Below are positions 33,311 through 43,679 of a stretch of 64,000 bases of DNA, one piece after another (position 1 is the stretch's first letter; every line of letters starts with the position of its first letter). The DNA comes from Medicago truncatula. Lineage: Eukaryota > Streptophyta > Magnoliopsida > Fabales > Fabaceae. The DNA is taken from NCBI RefSeq assembly GCF_003473485.1, contig NC_053043.1, positions 41,082,576 through 41,146,575 of the forward strand. Reading direction: 5' to 3'. The notes below the pieces were generated by a model. That model saw only the letters and a list, made by a program, of their open reading frames with translations, did not search any database and had not been told where the DNA came from. A program made the translations under genes and the position numbers.

Positions 33311-34696
33311 CTAAAATTGATAGAGCAAATCATAAAGTTTTTGACAGAAACTATCAACACATGAAGATTCTAAATTGCTACTCAATAAAAAGTTTCTCAT
33401 TTTGGCATGATTTGCTCTTACTGCTTTTCCAACCTCGTTCTCATCATCCATCACAATCTTCACAGCTTTGCACACACTTTCTTTTGTAAACAACCCATCT
33501 TCTTCACCTTTCTCAACTTCCACACCAACCTTTAACTTACTACTCATCATTCTTGCATTCATGATATGATCAGTACCTGCACGTGGCAACAGCACCAACT
33601 GACACGTGTTAACAAGTCCCTCAGTAATAGAAGCAGCTCCACAGTGTGTTATGAAACATCCTACAGAAGGGTGTTCTAGAATCAACTGTTGTTGAATCCA
33701 ATTTCCATAAACAATCCCTTTTCCATTAACCCTTTCATTGAACCCTTCAGGTAAAGCTTCTTCAATTGAATCAAATCCAATAGGTGGCTTAAGTGCTGCA
33801 AGAAATGGAAAACCTGTTAATTCAAGACCAAGTAACAACTCTTGAAATTGATTATGTTGTAGTGGGCCTTCACTTCCATACGCACAAAAAACCACAGAAC
33901 CATGTTTGAATCCCTCAAGCCATGTTAACCATTTTTCCTCTAAAGTAGATTTTGGTGCCTCGGGTAATAAAGGACCTGAAAGCAGAACAGGTTTTCCAAA
34001 AACAGTTTCAAGATAATCAGCATATAGTCCATCAATTTCTCTGCAGCCTTTGAAAGAAACTGCATCTGAAAACTTTGTACCGGTGTCAACGCGATCATAC
34101 AATAAAACACCACTGCCAAATTCTTGTTTCCTTGTTGAAGCTAGGAAGCGAAGTTCATGTGAATGAAATTTGATCGATGAATCAGGGAACCCTGTAGGTG
34201 GTTTTTTTAGATCATCTTCGGTTAAATATGTTCCTTGACTCTTTCTTGGTATACTTCCAAGGTAAGCTGGTGATATTGGACTCCATATCAAGTATTGAAG
34301 ACTTTTGATACCAAGTTTTTGAGTCAAGTTAGGTAGCCAATATTGAAAATCAAAGAAAACTATTTGTGGCTTTAACTCCTTCAAAAGAAGTTCAATTTGT
34401 TTATCTGTTTGATCCATGGCTGTAGCAATAAGAGGGAATAAAGAAAATGGCACATCTGAAGTTGTTTCAGCATTATGAGGAAGGCCATTAACATGAGGAA
34501 CTGTGATAGGGAAAAATGTAATAAGATTTGGATGAAGATTGAGATGTTGCAACTTGTTGAGTGTGTTTTTAGGGATGAAGAACGATATTTTGTGACCTCT
34601 TATTGCTAATTTGTTTGAGAAGTGGAGATATGGGGTGAAATGTCCCATAGCAAACCATGGAAACATTGATATATGCATAGGAGGAAGAGCATCCAT
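33311..34696 (-). CDS. UGT79-like UDP-glycosyltransferase, subclade II
   Basis: Intronless, 461 residues from MDALPPMHISMFPWFAMGH. His19 and Asp116 (VFFDF) form the expected catalytic pair. The PSPG box runs from [20 protein letters not shown] through GAASITEGLVNTCQLVLLPR to AGTDH, with the same HCGA, extra residue and terminal Asp-His as its paralogues. An upstream in-frame ATG at 34714 would add six residues; the ATG at 34696 aligns with the others. It ends YQF, three residues beyond the gene at 40346, to which it is nearly identical. The promoter from about 34700 to 34824 matches that of the pseudogene at 22418, and a MULE begins about 140 bp upstream of the start codon, which may alter its expression. 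Probable role: cytosolic glycosylation of a specialised metabolite. Confidence 0.93.
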   Translation of the reverse strand: MDALPPMHISMFPWFAMGHFTPYLHFSNKLAIRGHKISFFIPKNTLNKLQHLNLHPNLITFFPITVPHVNGLPHNAETTSDVPFSLFPLIATAMDQTDKQIELLLKELKPQIVFFDFQYWLPNLTQKLGIKSLQYLIWSPISPAYLGSIPRKSQGTYLTEDDLKKPPTGFPDSSIKFHSHELRFLASTRKQEFGSGVLLYDRVDTGTKFSDAVSFKGCREIDGLYADYLETVFGKPVLLSGPLLPEAPKSTLEEKWLTWLEGFKHGSVVFCAYGSEGPLQHNQFQELLLGLELTGFPFLAALKPPIGFDSIEEALPEGFNERVNGKGIVYGNWIQQQLILEHPSVGCFITHCGAASITEGLVNTCQLVLLPRAGTDHIMNARMMSSKLKVGVEVEKGEEDGLFTKESVCKAVKIVMDDENEVGKAVRANHAKMRNFLLSSNLESSCVDSFCQKLYDLLYQF

Positions 34697-34833
34697 GGCT
34701 GCTACTAAATGCAATGGACCAAACTAAGGACACAAATATAGTAAGGGAAAAGAACAAGATAGGGATGTACGCTAATGTGAGCCAACCAAAACATACGATA
34801 CTATTGTAGATCAACCAACCTTTCAAGAATTTT

Positions 34834-36277
34834 TTTTTTTTCTGCCCTAATTTATGCCAAAAAATACAAAAATGCCCCAATTTTTCATATGTCTCTGGTA
34901 CCACTCCACTTGGAGTTGCGGGGTATCCTAAAAAGTGACGAAAATTTAGTCTTTATTATACCCCTCTACTTGGAGTTGCGGGGTATGTTTAGATTTTTTT
35001 TTCAATTTTTTTAAATACCCCTCCATCTTGACTTGCGGGATATTTTTGGGGCTTTTTTTTTTTAATTTTTAAATATCCCTCTACTTGGAGTAGAGTGGTA
35101 TAATAAGGACAAAAAAAAATTTGAAGGATAGGGATACGTGTATGCATGCATAAATAATAATATTAATAATTTAATTTAAAAAAACTAATTAAAATTATAC
35201 AACAAATAAAACACCATAAAATCTACAATTATTATAAAACATGTATTATTTCATCTACTATAAATACTTCATTTCATTTTTCAGTTTATCACACCATTTC
35301 AACTTATATTAATAATATTAATTTAGGCATTAATAAAAAAGTAATTATAATAATAATCATAATATATATATATATAAAATAAAAAACTTACGAAATACAA
35401 TAAATTTGAAATAAAGACTAGATTTCTACTGATGTCTAATATTAATGCAATCTTTGCGGGAATGACTAGGCATCCTACAAACGCCGCATCTTCTCTCAGT
35501 TTCCACATCGTCCATCTCGGTCCTAATGCGAGTAATTGGTGGACGACCTTTCTTTGCCCTACACATGGACTTGTTGGGAACCACCTTCAGTCCTTCATAA
35601 TCAGGCCAATATGACTGGTGGTGAACCACGTCGAAGTGGATGTTGTATACGGCGTATACACACTCATTCGTGAATTTGTTATCGACAAAAGTCTTGTAGT
35701 TGTGACAAAAGCTAGAACATGCGGCAATGACATGTGAGCATGGTAGGTATAACGCTCTGAACCGTCCACAGTCACACCATTTATTTTGCAGGTCCACCTT
35801 GTATTCTCCTTTGGTAATCCTTCTTTATGGTCGATGGTTTCGCGGAAGACATCGTCGAAGACGAGGGTGTGGGACAGCAGGGCATTTATAATAATTGTAA
35901 TTGATTATTATTATTATTATTATTATTATTATTTATGCATGCATACACGTATCCCTATCCTTCAAAAAAAATTTGTCCTTATTATACCACTCTACTCCAA
36001 GTATAGGGGTATTTAAAAATAAAAATAAAAAAGCCCAAAAATACCCCGCAAGTCAAGATGGAGGGGTATTTAAAAAAATTGAAAAAAAATCTAAAAATAC
36101 CCCGCAACTCCAAGTAGAGGGGTATAATAAAGATAAAATTTTCGTCACTTTTTAGGGTACCCCGTAACTCCAAGTGGAGTGGTACCAGAGACATCTGAAA
36201 AAATAGGGCATTTGTGCAATTTTTCAAAAAAGTGGAGCATTTTTGTATTTTTTGGCATAAACTAGGGCAGAAAAAAA
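34834..36277 (-). mobile_element. Internally deleted MULE with ~330 bp terminal inverted repeats
   Basis: Left arm 34834-35165 and right arm 35925-36277 are inverted copies, starting TCTGCCCTAATTTATGCC and ending GGCATAAACTAGGGCAGA. Both contain several ACTTGGAGTTGCGGGGTA-like motifs and ATACGTGTATGCATGCAT at their inner ends. Between them only the C-terminal part of a transposase remains (35426-35797). No exact target duplication was found. It lies directly upstream of the UGT at 33311. Confidence 0.85.
35426..35797 (-). pseudogene. MULE transposase C-terminal fragment
   Basis: The segment contains a SWIM zinc finger (WCDCGRFRALYLPCSHVIAA) followed by FTNECVYAVYNIHFDVVHHQ, a basic linker and a CCHC-like zinc knuckle (CGVCRMPSHSRKDC), the usual tail of mudrA-type transposases. 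The DDE core and N-terminus are absent, so it is inactive. It is a different MULE lineage from the one at 22529, which lacks this knuckle and has an OTU part instead. Confidence 0.85.
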
Positions 36278-36815
36278 AATTCTCTTTACACTCCAATATA
36301 GGTCATATTTATAGGGCAGAATGAATAATCACATTACAATACACTTAGTAGTGGGAATTCCAAGGATGTGGAAGGGTAATGGATAGACATCCACTAATAG
36401 ATATATGGTTTAATATCAGTTTTGGCCCCCTAAATATCACGAACTTAGGATTTTGATCCCCTAACAAAAACAATTACAACCTAGACCATTAAGTATAGTC
36501 CATTTTAGAGTTTTGCCCTCCGGACCAATATTGACCCAATCAACACACGTGGCACTCACTTAAGTGAGTAGAACGCCACGTATATAATTTTTTAATTAAA
36601 AATAATTAAAAAAAACCACATTTTAAAAATAAATAAAAAAAAACATGTAAATGGACAAGAATGGCACGTGAGCTTCTTCCCAACAATTTCTTCATCTTCT
36701 CATTTTCAACCTTCAAATCATCTCTCTCAAAAATCTAAAAATTATCAATCTTCAACACCCAAACCTTCAACAACAACCATTAAAACCCATAAAAATCTTC
36801 ATCATTAATAAAAAG
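36278..36815. other. Repeat-like spacer
   Basis: No gene is seen. From 36410 to 36600 there is half of a MITE-like element (GGCCCCCTAAATATCACG, then inverted CACGTGGCA/GCCACGT motifs) whose other end is not found. From 36640 to 36810 a CT/A-rich stretch follows. Confidence 0.45.
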
Positions 36816-38233
36816 CCCGTTTGTTTTGGATTTTTTTGAAGAAAAAAAAAATCAATTTTTTTAACTTTTATTTTGTTTGATTTAGATTTTAAAAAATAAT
36901 TTTTTGCTACAAAAAATCATTTTTAGCCTCAAAATAAAAATCTATTTCAAGTAGCTTTTCCAAAAAAAAAAAAAATTAAATGCAAGGAACTCAAGTGTAA
37001 GTGTTTCAATTCTTAAAAAAATAATTGTTATGAGGCTCCGTCTAGGGTGCATGACCCTAATGGGTCTCTCACCCGTAGGAGACTATAAAGACCTTGTATT
37101 TAAAAAAATAATTGTTATGAGGCTCCGTCTAGGGTGCATGAGTTAATTAATAGGAAATTTCAAAATTGACCTTGTATTTAAATGAAAGGTTAAATATGTT
37201 TTGATCCTTATAAATATACAAATTTTTCATTTTAGTTAACTCATGTCTAATCTTCATTATATCTTAAAATTTTGGCATTTAAAAATATTATAATATGGAC
37301 CGAAGATTCTGATTTCCTAATTAAATTTTGATTTTTTAAGAGGAAGGTTTATGAAGTGAAAACTTCACATGGTTTTTTAAGAGCAAAATTTCTCTTTTAG
37401 TGTAAATATAAGTAGCCAGTTAGTTACGAACGCAGAAATGTTTATATTGGTTTCACAATCCATTATTTTCCGCCAAAATTAGGGAGAAACACTTTTATAA
37501 AAAAAAAAATCAATTTTTTTAACATATAATAAATCGAATTTGATTTTTTTAAACGTTAAAATTTTAAGATAAAACTAATAAAAATCTGGACCTAAAAATC
37601 AATTTATGAGGTATTTTTTTGCAGTGTATATTATTTTTAAAGATGGTGTATATTTTGTAATATTTTAAACAAGTGTAAAAAAATCATTTAAAAATTTAAG
37701 TATAATTAAACAAAATTTTTTCTTCAAAAAATAATTAAATAAATTTTAATTTAACAGATACTAAAACTACGTGCTGAAATTTTTTGTATGGACTAAAACA
37801 TTTCACCTTTTTTACAAGGATTAAAAGTAAAATTAACTATATTTATAGAAACCAAAAACTTATTTAACCCTAAAAAATATGAAGATTAGACATGAGTTAA
37901 CTAAAATGAAAAGTTTGTATATTTATAAAGATCAAAACATATTTAACCTTTCATTTAAATACAAGGTCAATTTTAAAATTTTCTATTAATTAAAATATTA
38001 TTATCACACTTAAAAGTCATTTTGGTAACCAAAAAAAAAAAAACTGGTCTTTATGGTCTCCTACGGGTGAGAGACCCATTAGGGTCATGCACCCTAGACA
38101 GAGCCTTTGTTATGATAGTAAACAAACAGAAATAACTTAAATTTTTTTTTTTTTAAATCTATAAAAAAAAAAAAAAATCTCTAAATTTTTTTAACTCAAA
38201 ATCTATTTTTTGAAAAGCCGAAACAAATGCACC
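36816..38233. repeat. Outer inverted-repeat element holding a nested element
   Basis: Left GCCCGTTTGTTTTGGAT pairs with right ATCCGAAACAAATGC-like sequence (about 38216-38233), with poly-A/T inner flanks also inverted. The element at 37033-38106 sits inside it. The boundaries are approximate. Confidence 0.45.
37033..38106. mobile_element. Foldback/MULE-like non-autonomous element
   Basis: Terminal inverted repeats of about 60 bp: AGGCTCCGTCTAGGGTGCAT on the left and ATGCACCCTAGACAGAGCCT on the right, with TTGTTATG at 37025-37032 and 38107-38114 as target duplication. A second, inner inverted pair (about 37150-37260 and 37877-37992) surrounds the AT-rich core. The left terminus and its host flank are partly repeated at 37105-37141. 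No coding capacity. Confidence 0.75.
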
Positions 38234-38396
38234 CAAAAACATTCAATCCCGAAAAGCAATAAAAAAACAACACACAACCCTTCCTCTAATTTTCGCCCAT
38301 TTGAAAAGGGAAGGAACAAGGAATGATCAACAAGACAGAAGTTCCAATCACATAATCAAGAAGTTACTTATAAAACAACAACTCAAAACATAAACA

Positions 38397-39407
38397 ATGG
38401 TCCAAAACATCTTCACCATCATTTTCTTCAATTTCCACCCACTCTTCTTTCTCAAGCCTCCAACAATAACGATCGCAGTCCCGTATAGGATTTCGCGATT
38501 TCGGCCGTTAAAGGTGTTGCGATACAAACTGCGGTTGTCGCGGTGTGAATTAATCACAACATTACACAACTCTTAAATAATGATAGTAACTTAAATAACT
38601 TATACTTGTTCAAAAAACTTAAATAACTTATACTTGTTCAAAAAACTTAAATAACTTTTATACTAGTTAAAGATTTGGAATTCTAAACTAGATAAGGAGA
38701 TAACTTATATAATTTATGATCAAATATGTATCAAAAATATGATTTTCATCTATCTCAATCGGAAAAAAAAAAATCCGAATTCTATGTCTATTGTCAAGAA
38801 TGGCAATTTTTTGCAGCTGTAATGGTGTTTCGTCACAGCTGTAATGGTATTTTGTCGTGTTGTTCACTCTATAATCTATAAAAACAGTGAAGAACGGCAA
38901 CATTCGCTACCTATACCTTTTTGTCGCGGCCATTTTCTCGATAACGGACGGTTTTTTAAAACCTTGCCTCCAACATACTCTTCCTGAAAACCCTCACATG
39001 TACCCTTTCTCCGATATCTCAACCGCCACCAATAACTTCTCTGCAAACTGTCTCTCCTCCAACTCCTTCCGCTGTTGTCTCCACAACCGCGACATCGTCG
39101 TTTTCCAACGAAATTCCGCCATCAAATTGACCTCTCTGAGCTTCGTGATCGACTTGCTCTTATCTGCCGGAGCCACCATAGCAGTCTTGTGAAACTCCTC
39201 GGAGCTTCTGTCTCCGGGAGCTACATTTATATTGTTTATGAATTTGTACCCGGTGCTAATCTTTCTGATTAACCCTAGCTTCACCGATCTTAATACATGG
39301 ACGTCGCGGATGTTAATCGCTTCCGATCTTGCTTACGGTCTTGATTATGTTCACAATTTTGCTGGTTCTGGTTCTGGTTTTTGTTCATAATCATATCAAA
39401 ATTAAAT
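38397..39407 (+). pseudogene. LysM receptor-like kinase pseudogene (kinase part)
   Basis: A possible signal-peptide start (MVQNIFTIIFFNF, ATG 38397) is separated by a 501 bp insertion (38465-38965) from kinase N-lobe sequence: NPHMYPFSDISTATNNFSAN, then LHNRDIVVFQRNSAIKL, and in another frame SHHSSLVKLLGASVSGSYIY and VYEFVPGANLSD, then LDYVHNF. The order and wording fit LysM-domain receptor kinases of the LYK/LYR type. The extracellular LysM region, kinase catalytic loop and C-lobe are missing. This host-gene remnant has frame changes near 39140, 39270 and 39385 and a stop near 38985. It abuts a UGT fragment at 39450, so the junction is an old rearrangement. Confidence 0.65.
38465..38965. mobile_element. 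Insertion with perfect 9 bp target duplication
   Basis: GCCTCCAAC occurs at 38456-38464 and 38966-38974, and kinase-gene sequence resumes on the right. The 501 bp insert begins AATAACGATCGCAGTCCCGT and ends with CGGTTTTTTAAAACCTT. It contains inverted GCGGCC/GTCGCGG motifs. The 9 bp duplication points to a Mutator-type non-autonomous element. A direct repeat of ACTTATACTTGTTCAAAAAA is present near 38596-38650. Confidence 0.8.
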
Positions 39408-39449
39408 GAGTTTTGTGAAAAAAATTAAAGGAGTTTTTTGTTTCTTGAC

Positions 39450-39600
39450 GCATCCTATGTTGATGGTTTCTGCGAGAAGCTTGGAGAATTAGTCAGGTGA
39501 TTTCCTAATTAGTAGAAACTGTATTCAAATGTGATTAGTGATTAATTATTGTATGGTTCCAATAAAAAAATGCTCAGTCCTATCCAAAAATTTAAAGTAT
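39450..39600 (+). pseudogene. 3' end of a subclade I UGT gene
   Basis: The last codons (SYVDGFCEKLGELVR, stop at 39498-39500) and the following UTR match 32425-32560 at the end of the UGT at 31093. Homology with that region then continues to the gene at 40346, so 39450-41722 is a duplicate of 32425-34696 whose subclade I partner lost everything but its last 17 codons. Confidence 0.85.
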
Positions 39601-39988
39601 GTGTATTTTGATCAATCTGATTGAATTCATATAAGACATTGAACTAATCTTCCTTGTTCAAAGTCCAGTCTTTTTAACATTAGCTCATATAGGTGAAAAT
39701 TACTTGTTACAGAGAATGGTCACATTAAAATTCCCTAATCATAAATTTGAAGGTGAAGTTTCTATGCCAATTTCAGTAAGTATAGTATAGTTGACCTATA
39801 CATATTTTGACTCCAAACTTTTTCGTATAGGTTCATGTTATTAAGGGTTAGTCTACAACTATGGGATCATTTCTATGTATATGTATAACTTAGGCTAGGA
39901 AATTCATTTCTAATGTCCTACTTGAATTGTTGTAGACCTTGGCAATTAATTTATCATTTAGTGTAGTCTCTCGTATAATGAATGGAAG

Positions 39989-40156
39989 AGGGAGCCTTGG
40001 CGCAACGGTAAAGTTGTTGTCATGTGACTTGAAAGGTCACGGGTTTAAGTCCTGAAAACAGCCAGCCTCATATAAAAAGACATGGTAAAATTGCCTACAA
40101 TACACCAAAATGGTGGGACCCCTGCCAGACTCTGCGTATGCGGAGCTTTAGTGCAC
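39989..40156 (+). mobile_element. Au SINE
   Basis: A tRNA-derived SINE: A-box region GGAGCCTTGGCGCAACGGTA, B-box GGTCACGGGTTTAAGTCC, then CAGACTCTGCGTATGCGGAG and GCTTTAGTGCACT, the conserved Au SINE tail. Fuller than the paralogous copy at 32719. Confidence 0.85.
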
Positions 40157-40345
40157 TAGATTCATTTAAAATTCAAGTGTATTGCTAACCTGCCTGTTTT
40201 ATTAAACTGCTTATAATGAGAGTGCAAAGATTGCATAAATCAGTTGTTGAATTGTAATATTATTTGATCTACTGAAATTGATAGAGCATTCTTATTCATA
40301 AACAAACTGAATTAGCAATATTCATTATCATTGTAACTAAAAATA

Positions 40346-41722
40346 CTAGAGCAAATCATAAAGCTTCTGACAGAAACTATTAACACAGGAAGATTCTAAA
40401 TTGCTGCTCAATAAAAAGTTTCTCATTTTGGCATGATTTGCTCTTACTTCTTTTCCAACCTCATTCTCATCATCCATCACAATTCTCACAGCGTTGCCTA
40501 CACTTTCTTTTGTAAACAACCCATCTTCTTCACCTCTCTCAACTTCTATACCAACCTTCAACGTACTACTCATCATTCTTGCATTCATGATATGATCCGC
40601 ACCTGCACGTGGCAACAGAACCAACTGACACGTGTTAACAAGTCCTTCGGTTATACTAGCAGCTCCACAGTGTGTTATGAAACATCCAACAGATGGATGT
40701 TCTAAAATCAATTGTTGTTGAATCCAACTTCCATACACAATCCCTTTTCCTTTAATCCTTTCATTGAACCCTTCTGGTAAAGCTTCTTCAATTGACTCAA
40801 ATCCAATTGGTGGCTTAAGTGCTGCAAGAAATGGAAAACCTGTTAACTCAAGACCAAGTAACAACTCTTGAAATTGATTTGTTTCTAATGGACCTTCACT
40901 TCCATACGCACAAAAAATCACAGAACCATGTTTGAATTCCTTAAGCCATGTTAACCATTTCTCCTCTAAAGTAGCTTTTGGTGGCTCAGGTAACAGAGGA
41001 CCTGAAAGCAGAACAGGTTTTCCAAAAACAGTTTCAAGATAATCAGCATATAGACCATCAATCTCTCTGCAACCTTTGAAAGAAACTGCATCTGAAGACT
41101 TTGTGCCTGTGTCAACGCGATCGTACAGTAAAACACCACTGCCAAATTCTATTTTCCTGGTTGAAGCTAGGAAGCGAAGTTCATGTGAATGAAACTTGAT
41201 GGATGAATCAGGGAACCCTGCAGGTGGTTTTTTGAGATCATCTTTGGTTAAATATTTTCCCTGACTTTTTCTTGGTATATTTCCAAGGTAAGCTGATGAT
41301 ATGGGATTCCATATCAAGTATTGAAGACTTTTGATACCAAGTTTTTGAGTCAAGTTAGGTAGCCAATATTGAAAATCAAAGAAAACTATTTGTGGCTTTA
41401 ACTCCTTCAAAAGAAGTTCAATTTGTTTATCTGTTTGATCCATGGCTGTAGCAATAAGAGGGAATAAAGAAAATGGCACATCTGAAGTTGTTTCAGCATT
41501 ATGAGGAAGGCCATTAACATGAGGAACTGTGATAGGGAAAAACGTAATAAGATTTGGATGAAGATTGAGATGTTGTAACTTGTTGAGTGTGTTTTTAGGG
41601 ATGAAGAACGATATTTTGTGACCTCTTATTGCTAATTTGTTGGAGAAGTGAAGATATGGAGTTAAGTGTCCCATAGCAAACCATGGAAACATTGCTATGT
41701 GCAAAGGAGAAGGAGCATCCAT
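40346..41722 (-). CDS. UGT79-like UDP-glycosyltransferase, subclade II
   Basis: Intronless, 458 residues, start MDAPSPLHIAMFPWFAMGH. It has the His19 and Asp116 catalytic pair, LLLGLELTGFPFLAALKPPI in the donor-side domain, and a PSPG box from [20 protein letters not shown] to AGADH with HCGA and terminal His. It differs from the gene at 33311 by few residues (for example GNIPRKSQGKYLTKDDLKK here), so the duplication is recent or has been homogenised. The upstream 300 bp (41723-42070) differ from the MULE-bearing promoter of that copy and recur as an orphan block at 51240-51530. Expected to be a cytosolic sugar-adding enzyme on a glycosylated specialised metabolite; substrates unknown. Confidence 0.93.
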   Translation of the reverse strand: MDAPSPLHIAMFPWFAMGHLTPYLHFSNKLAIRGHKISFFIPKNTLNKLQHLNLHPNLITFFPITVPHVNGLPHNAETTSDVPFSLFPLIATAMDQTDKQIELLLKELKPQIVFFDFQYWLPNLTQKLGIKSLQYLIWNPISSAYLGNIPRKSQGKYLTKDDLKKPPAGFPDSSIKFHSHELRFLASTRKIEFGSGVLLYDRVDTGTKSSDAVSFKGCREIDGLYADYLETVFGKPVLLSGPLLPEPPKATLEEKWLTWLKEFKHGSVIFCAYGSEGPLETNQFQELLLGLELTGFPFLAALKPPIGFESIEEALPEGFNERIKGKGIVYGSWIQQQLILEHPSVGCFITHCGAASITEGLVNTCQLVLLPRAGADHIMNARMMSSTLKVGIEVERGEEDGLFTKESVGNAVRIVMDDENEVGKEVRANHAKMRNFLLSSNLESSCVNSFCQKLYDLL

Positions 41723-42070
41723 TACTGCTATTGAATGTAATGAAATAAACTATGCCACAAATATCATATACTTATACATATAATACATATATAGATATAT
41801 AAGTGAGAGTTAATTACGTTCTTTCATTTTTAAGATTTGGTGTATCATGAAAAATGTGGACCTGATGCATATATCCCTATGAGAAAGACAGAGAATACTA
41901 CAAAATATTGTGCAACCTAGTTGGTTTCACTAACTTATTCAAAAATAAATAAAATAGTTAGTTCCATTCTGTTGGCAAGGAAAGTAATCACTAAATAGTA
42001 CTAAATTTACTATCGGTCAGTAGAACTTGGTTTGTATGTGTAGAACTTACGTATGTACGGAAATTTTAGT
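41723..42070 (-). promoter_or_regulatory. Promoter region of the UGT at 40346
   Basis: A sequence block with CCTGATGCATATATCCCTAT and AGTTGGTTTCACTAACTTAT is repeated nearly identically at 51270-51530, where no gene follows. The shared block marks the functional or inherited upstream region of this subclade. Confidence 0.6.
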
Positions 42071-42448
42071 GGATATGCTTTTTTTGTTTAACCAAGTGTT
42101 ATAGAATTGGTACGCAAATATTTTTGGTCTGTATAATGGTCTTTTTTTTTTTACTCAATATATTGTGTGTAAAACAACTACGTTTTTAGGCTTAATTGCA
42201 CTAATCAATCCTTAACTAGAATCCCAATGTATGATTCCTCATTGTAATTTCATTCAGTAAGATCGAATCATTATCTGCGATTTTCTTTGTGCACTACCAA
42301 CAATTCAATGGTCGCGATTTTATCCTGAATTCATCCTCATACGCTCGTATTTTTGTTGTTTCACATTTACTTTCACCGCTATATATTCAAAATTCGCTTT
42401 AGTCTCTTCATTCTCGGACAAGCCTCAATACACTCTCATCTTTCTTAC

Positions 42449-42588
42449 TCCCTCCGTCCCAAATTGTATGATGTTTTGGGCATTTCAAATGGAAAAATTG
42501 AAAGAAGAAAGAGTAATAAAGGATATAATATGAAAAATAACATTAATGTTTCATTGGTATTGTAAAGTATAATCTGGGACGGAGGGAG
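42449..42588. repeat. Stowaway (Tc1/mariner) MITE
   Basis: CTCCCTCCGTCCCAAATT at the left and TCTGGGACGGAGGGAG at the right form the classic Stowaway inverted repeats, flanked by TA on both sides. 140 bp. Confidence 0.95.
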
Positions 42589-43182
42589 TATATCCTTGGA
42601 ATCCTTAAATATCTTTTAAATATTGTGCATTTAAACATTCATTTTTTTTCTCACTATATCATACTTTCAACTTAGTCCCCCCCAAACTTAATTCCTGACC
42701 CGTCCGTAAATTCAGTCATAACAAATATTCAAAAAATAAATATTATAATAACTAAACTCTCTTCAAATAAATGACGCAACACACTAAATTTATTATCTTC
42801 CTCCCTTGATCAAAACTTCATCTCTGATGTCAGTTGTTGAGAAATCACGAAGATAAAACTTTCACACAAGCAGAAGCACATCAACAAAAGAAGTAAAAAA
42901 AAAAAACTCACAAGTTTTCTTTTAATGAACATGCAACTTCTACAAGAATAAAATTGTAAACCTTGTTATACAAAATTGCAAACCTTTCAACTAGAATTTC
43001 AATTTTCACAAGGAGACATAACCCCATATTTATTTAAGTTGAACGATCTAGTAGACTTAAAATAAAATAAAATAAAAATTGGTCTAAAGTATGATCATTT
43101 TAACCAAGTTAATTCCTTAAAATTTCTTAACTTTGTTTTCGATAAAAGAGTTTGATCAAGTTTGGACCTGATGTAAGTTAAA
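42589..43182. other. Spacer, partly old UGT upstream sequence
   Basis: No gene. The stretch near 42855-42960 (TTCACACAAGCAGAAGCACA) recurs near 51592-51640, so it belongs to the duplicated UGT upstream block. Confidence 0.5.
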
Positions 43183-43518
43183 GGCTTAATTGTAGTTTTA
43201 GTCCTCTTATTTTCACCATTTTACATAAATGGTCCCTCTATTTTAAAATTCGACAGTTTTGATCCTCCATCATATTTTTGAACTATAAAAATGTGATGTG
43301 ATAAATTTTAAATGTTGTGGAATATGATCTGAAGATAGAAAAAGATCAACATCGATAAAATTGCGACAAAATTTTCTTGAAAACTTCATTTAAAACATAT
43401 CATATCACAATATTTTAGACAAAAAATTTGATAGAAGGACCAAAATTGTCTAATTTATAATAGGAGGACCAATTTTGCAAAATGATGAAAAGAGGGAGAG
43501 CAAAACTGCATTTAAGCC
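43183..43518. repeat. Mutator-type MITE with perfect 9 bp target duplication
   Basis: TAAGTTAAA at 43174-43182 and 43519-43527. Ends are GGCTTAATTGTAGTTTTAGT and, inverted, GGCTTAAATGCAGTTTTGCT; inverted symmetry extends about 85 bp (TGGTCC and TTTTGATCC motifs). 336 bp, no coding content. Confidence 0.92.
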
Positions 43519-43679
43519 TAAGTTAAATTGTAGATATCCCTATTTCAATCCTACTATTAATTGATAAAACTAGCTAAAATTAAAAAAATTGAGAAATATA
43601 GAGACAAACATGAATAAATTACTATATTCTGTCCAAGAAATGAATAATTTACTATATGGTGACGATGATAGTCAGTAGA

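Noticed and set aside
35901-36155. Ile-rich open frame
   Set aside because: It is a translated (TTA)n microsatellite plus the MULE inverted repeat.
39989-40070. tRNA-like gene with A-box and B-box
   Set aside because: The sequence continues into the conserved Au SINE tail and does not fold as a complete tRNA; it is a SINE.
40433-40705. 90-residue frame antisense to the UGT at 40346
   Set aside because: The same antisense frame recurs in every paralogue (for example 49372-49644) because of codon bias; no independent support.
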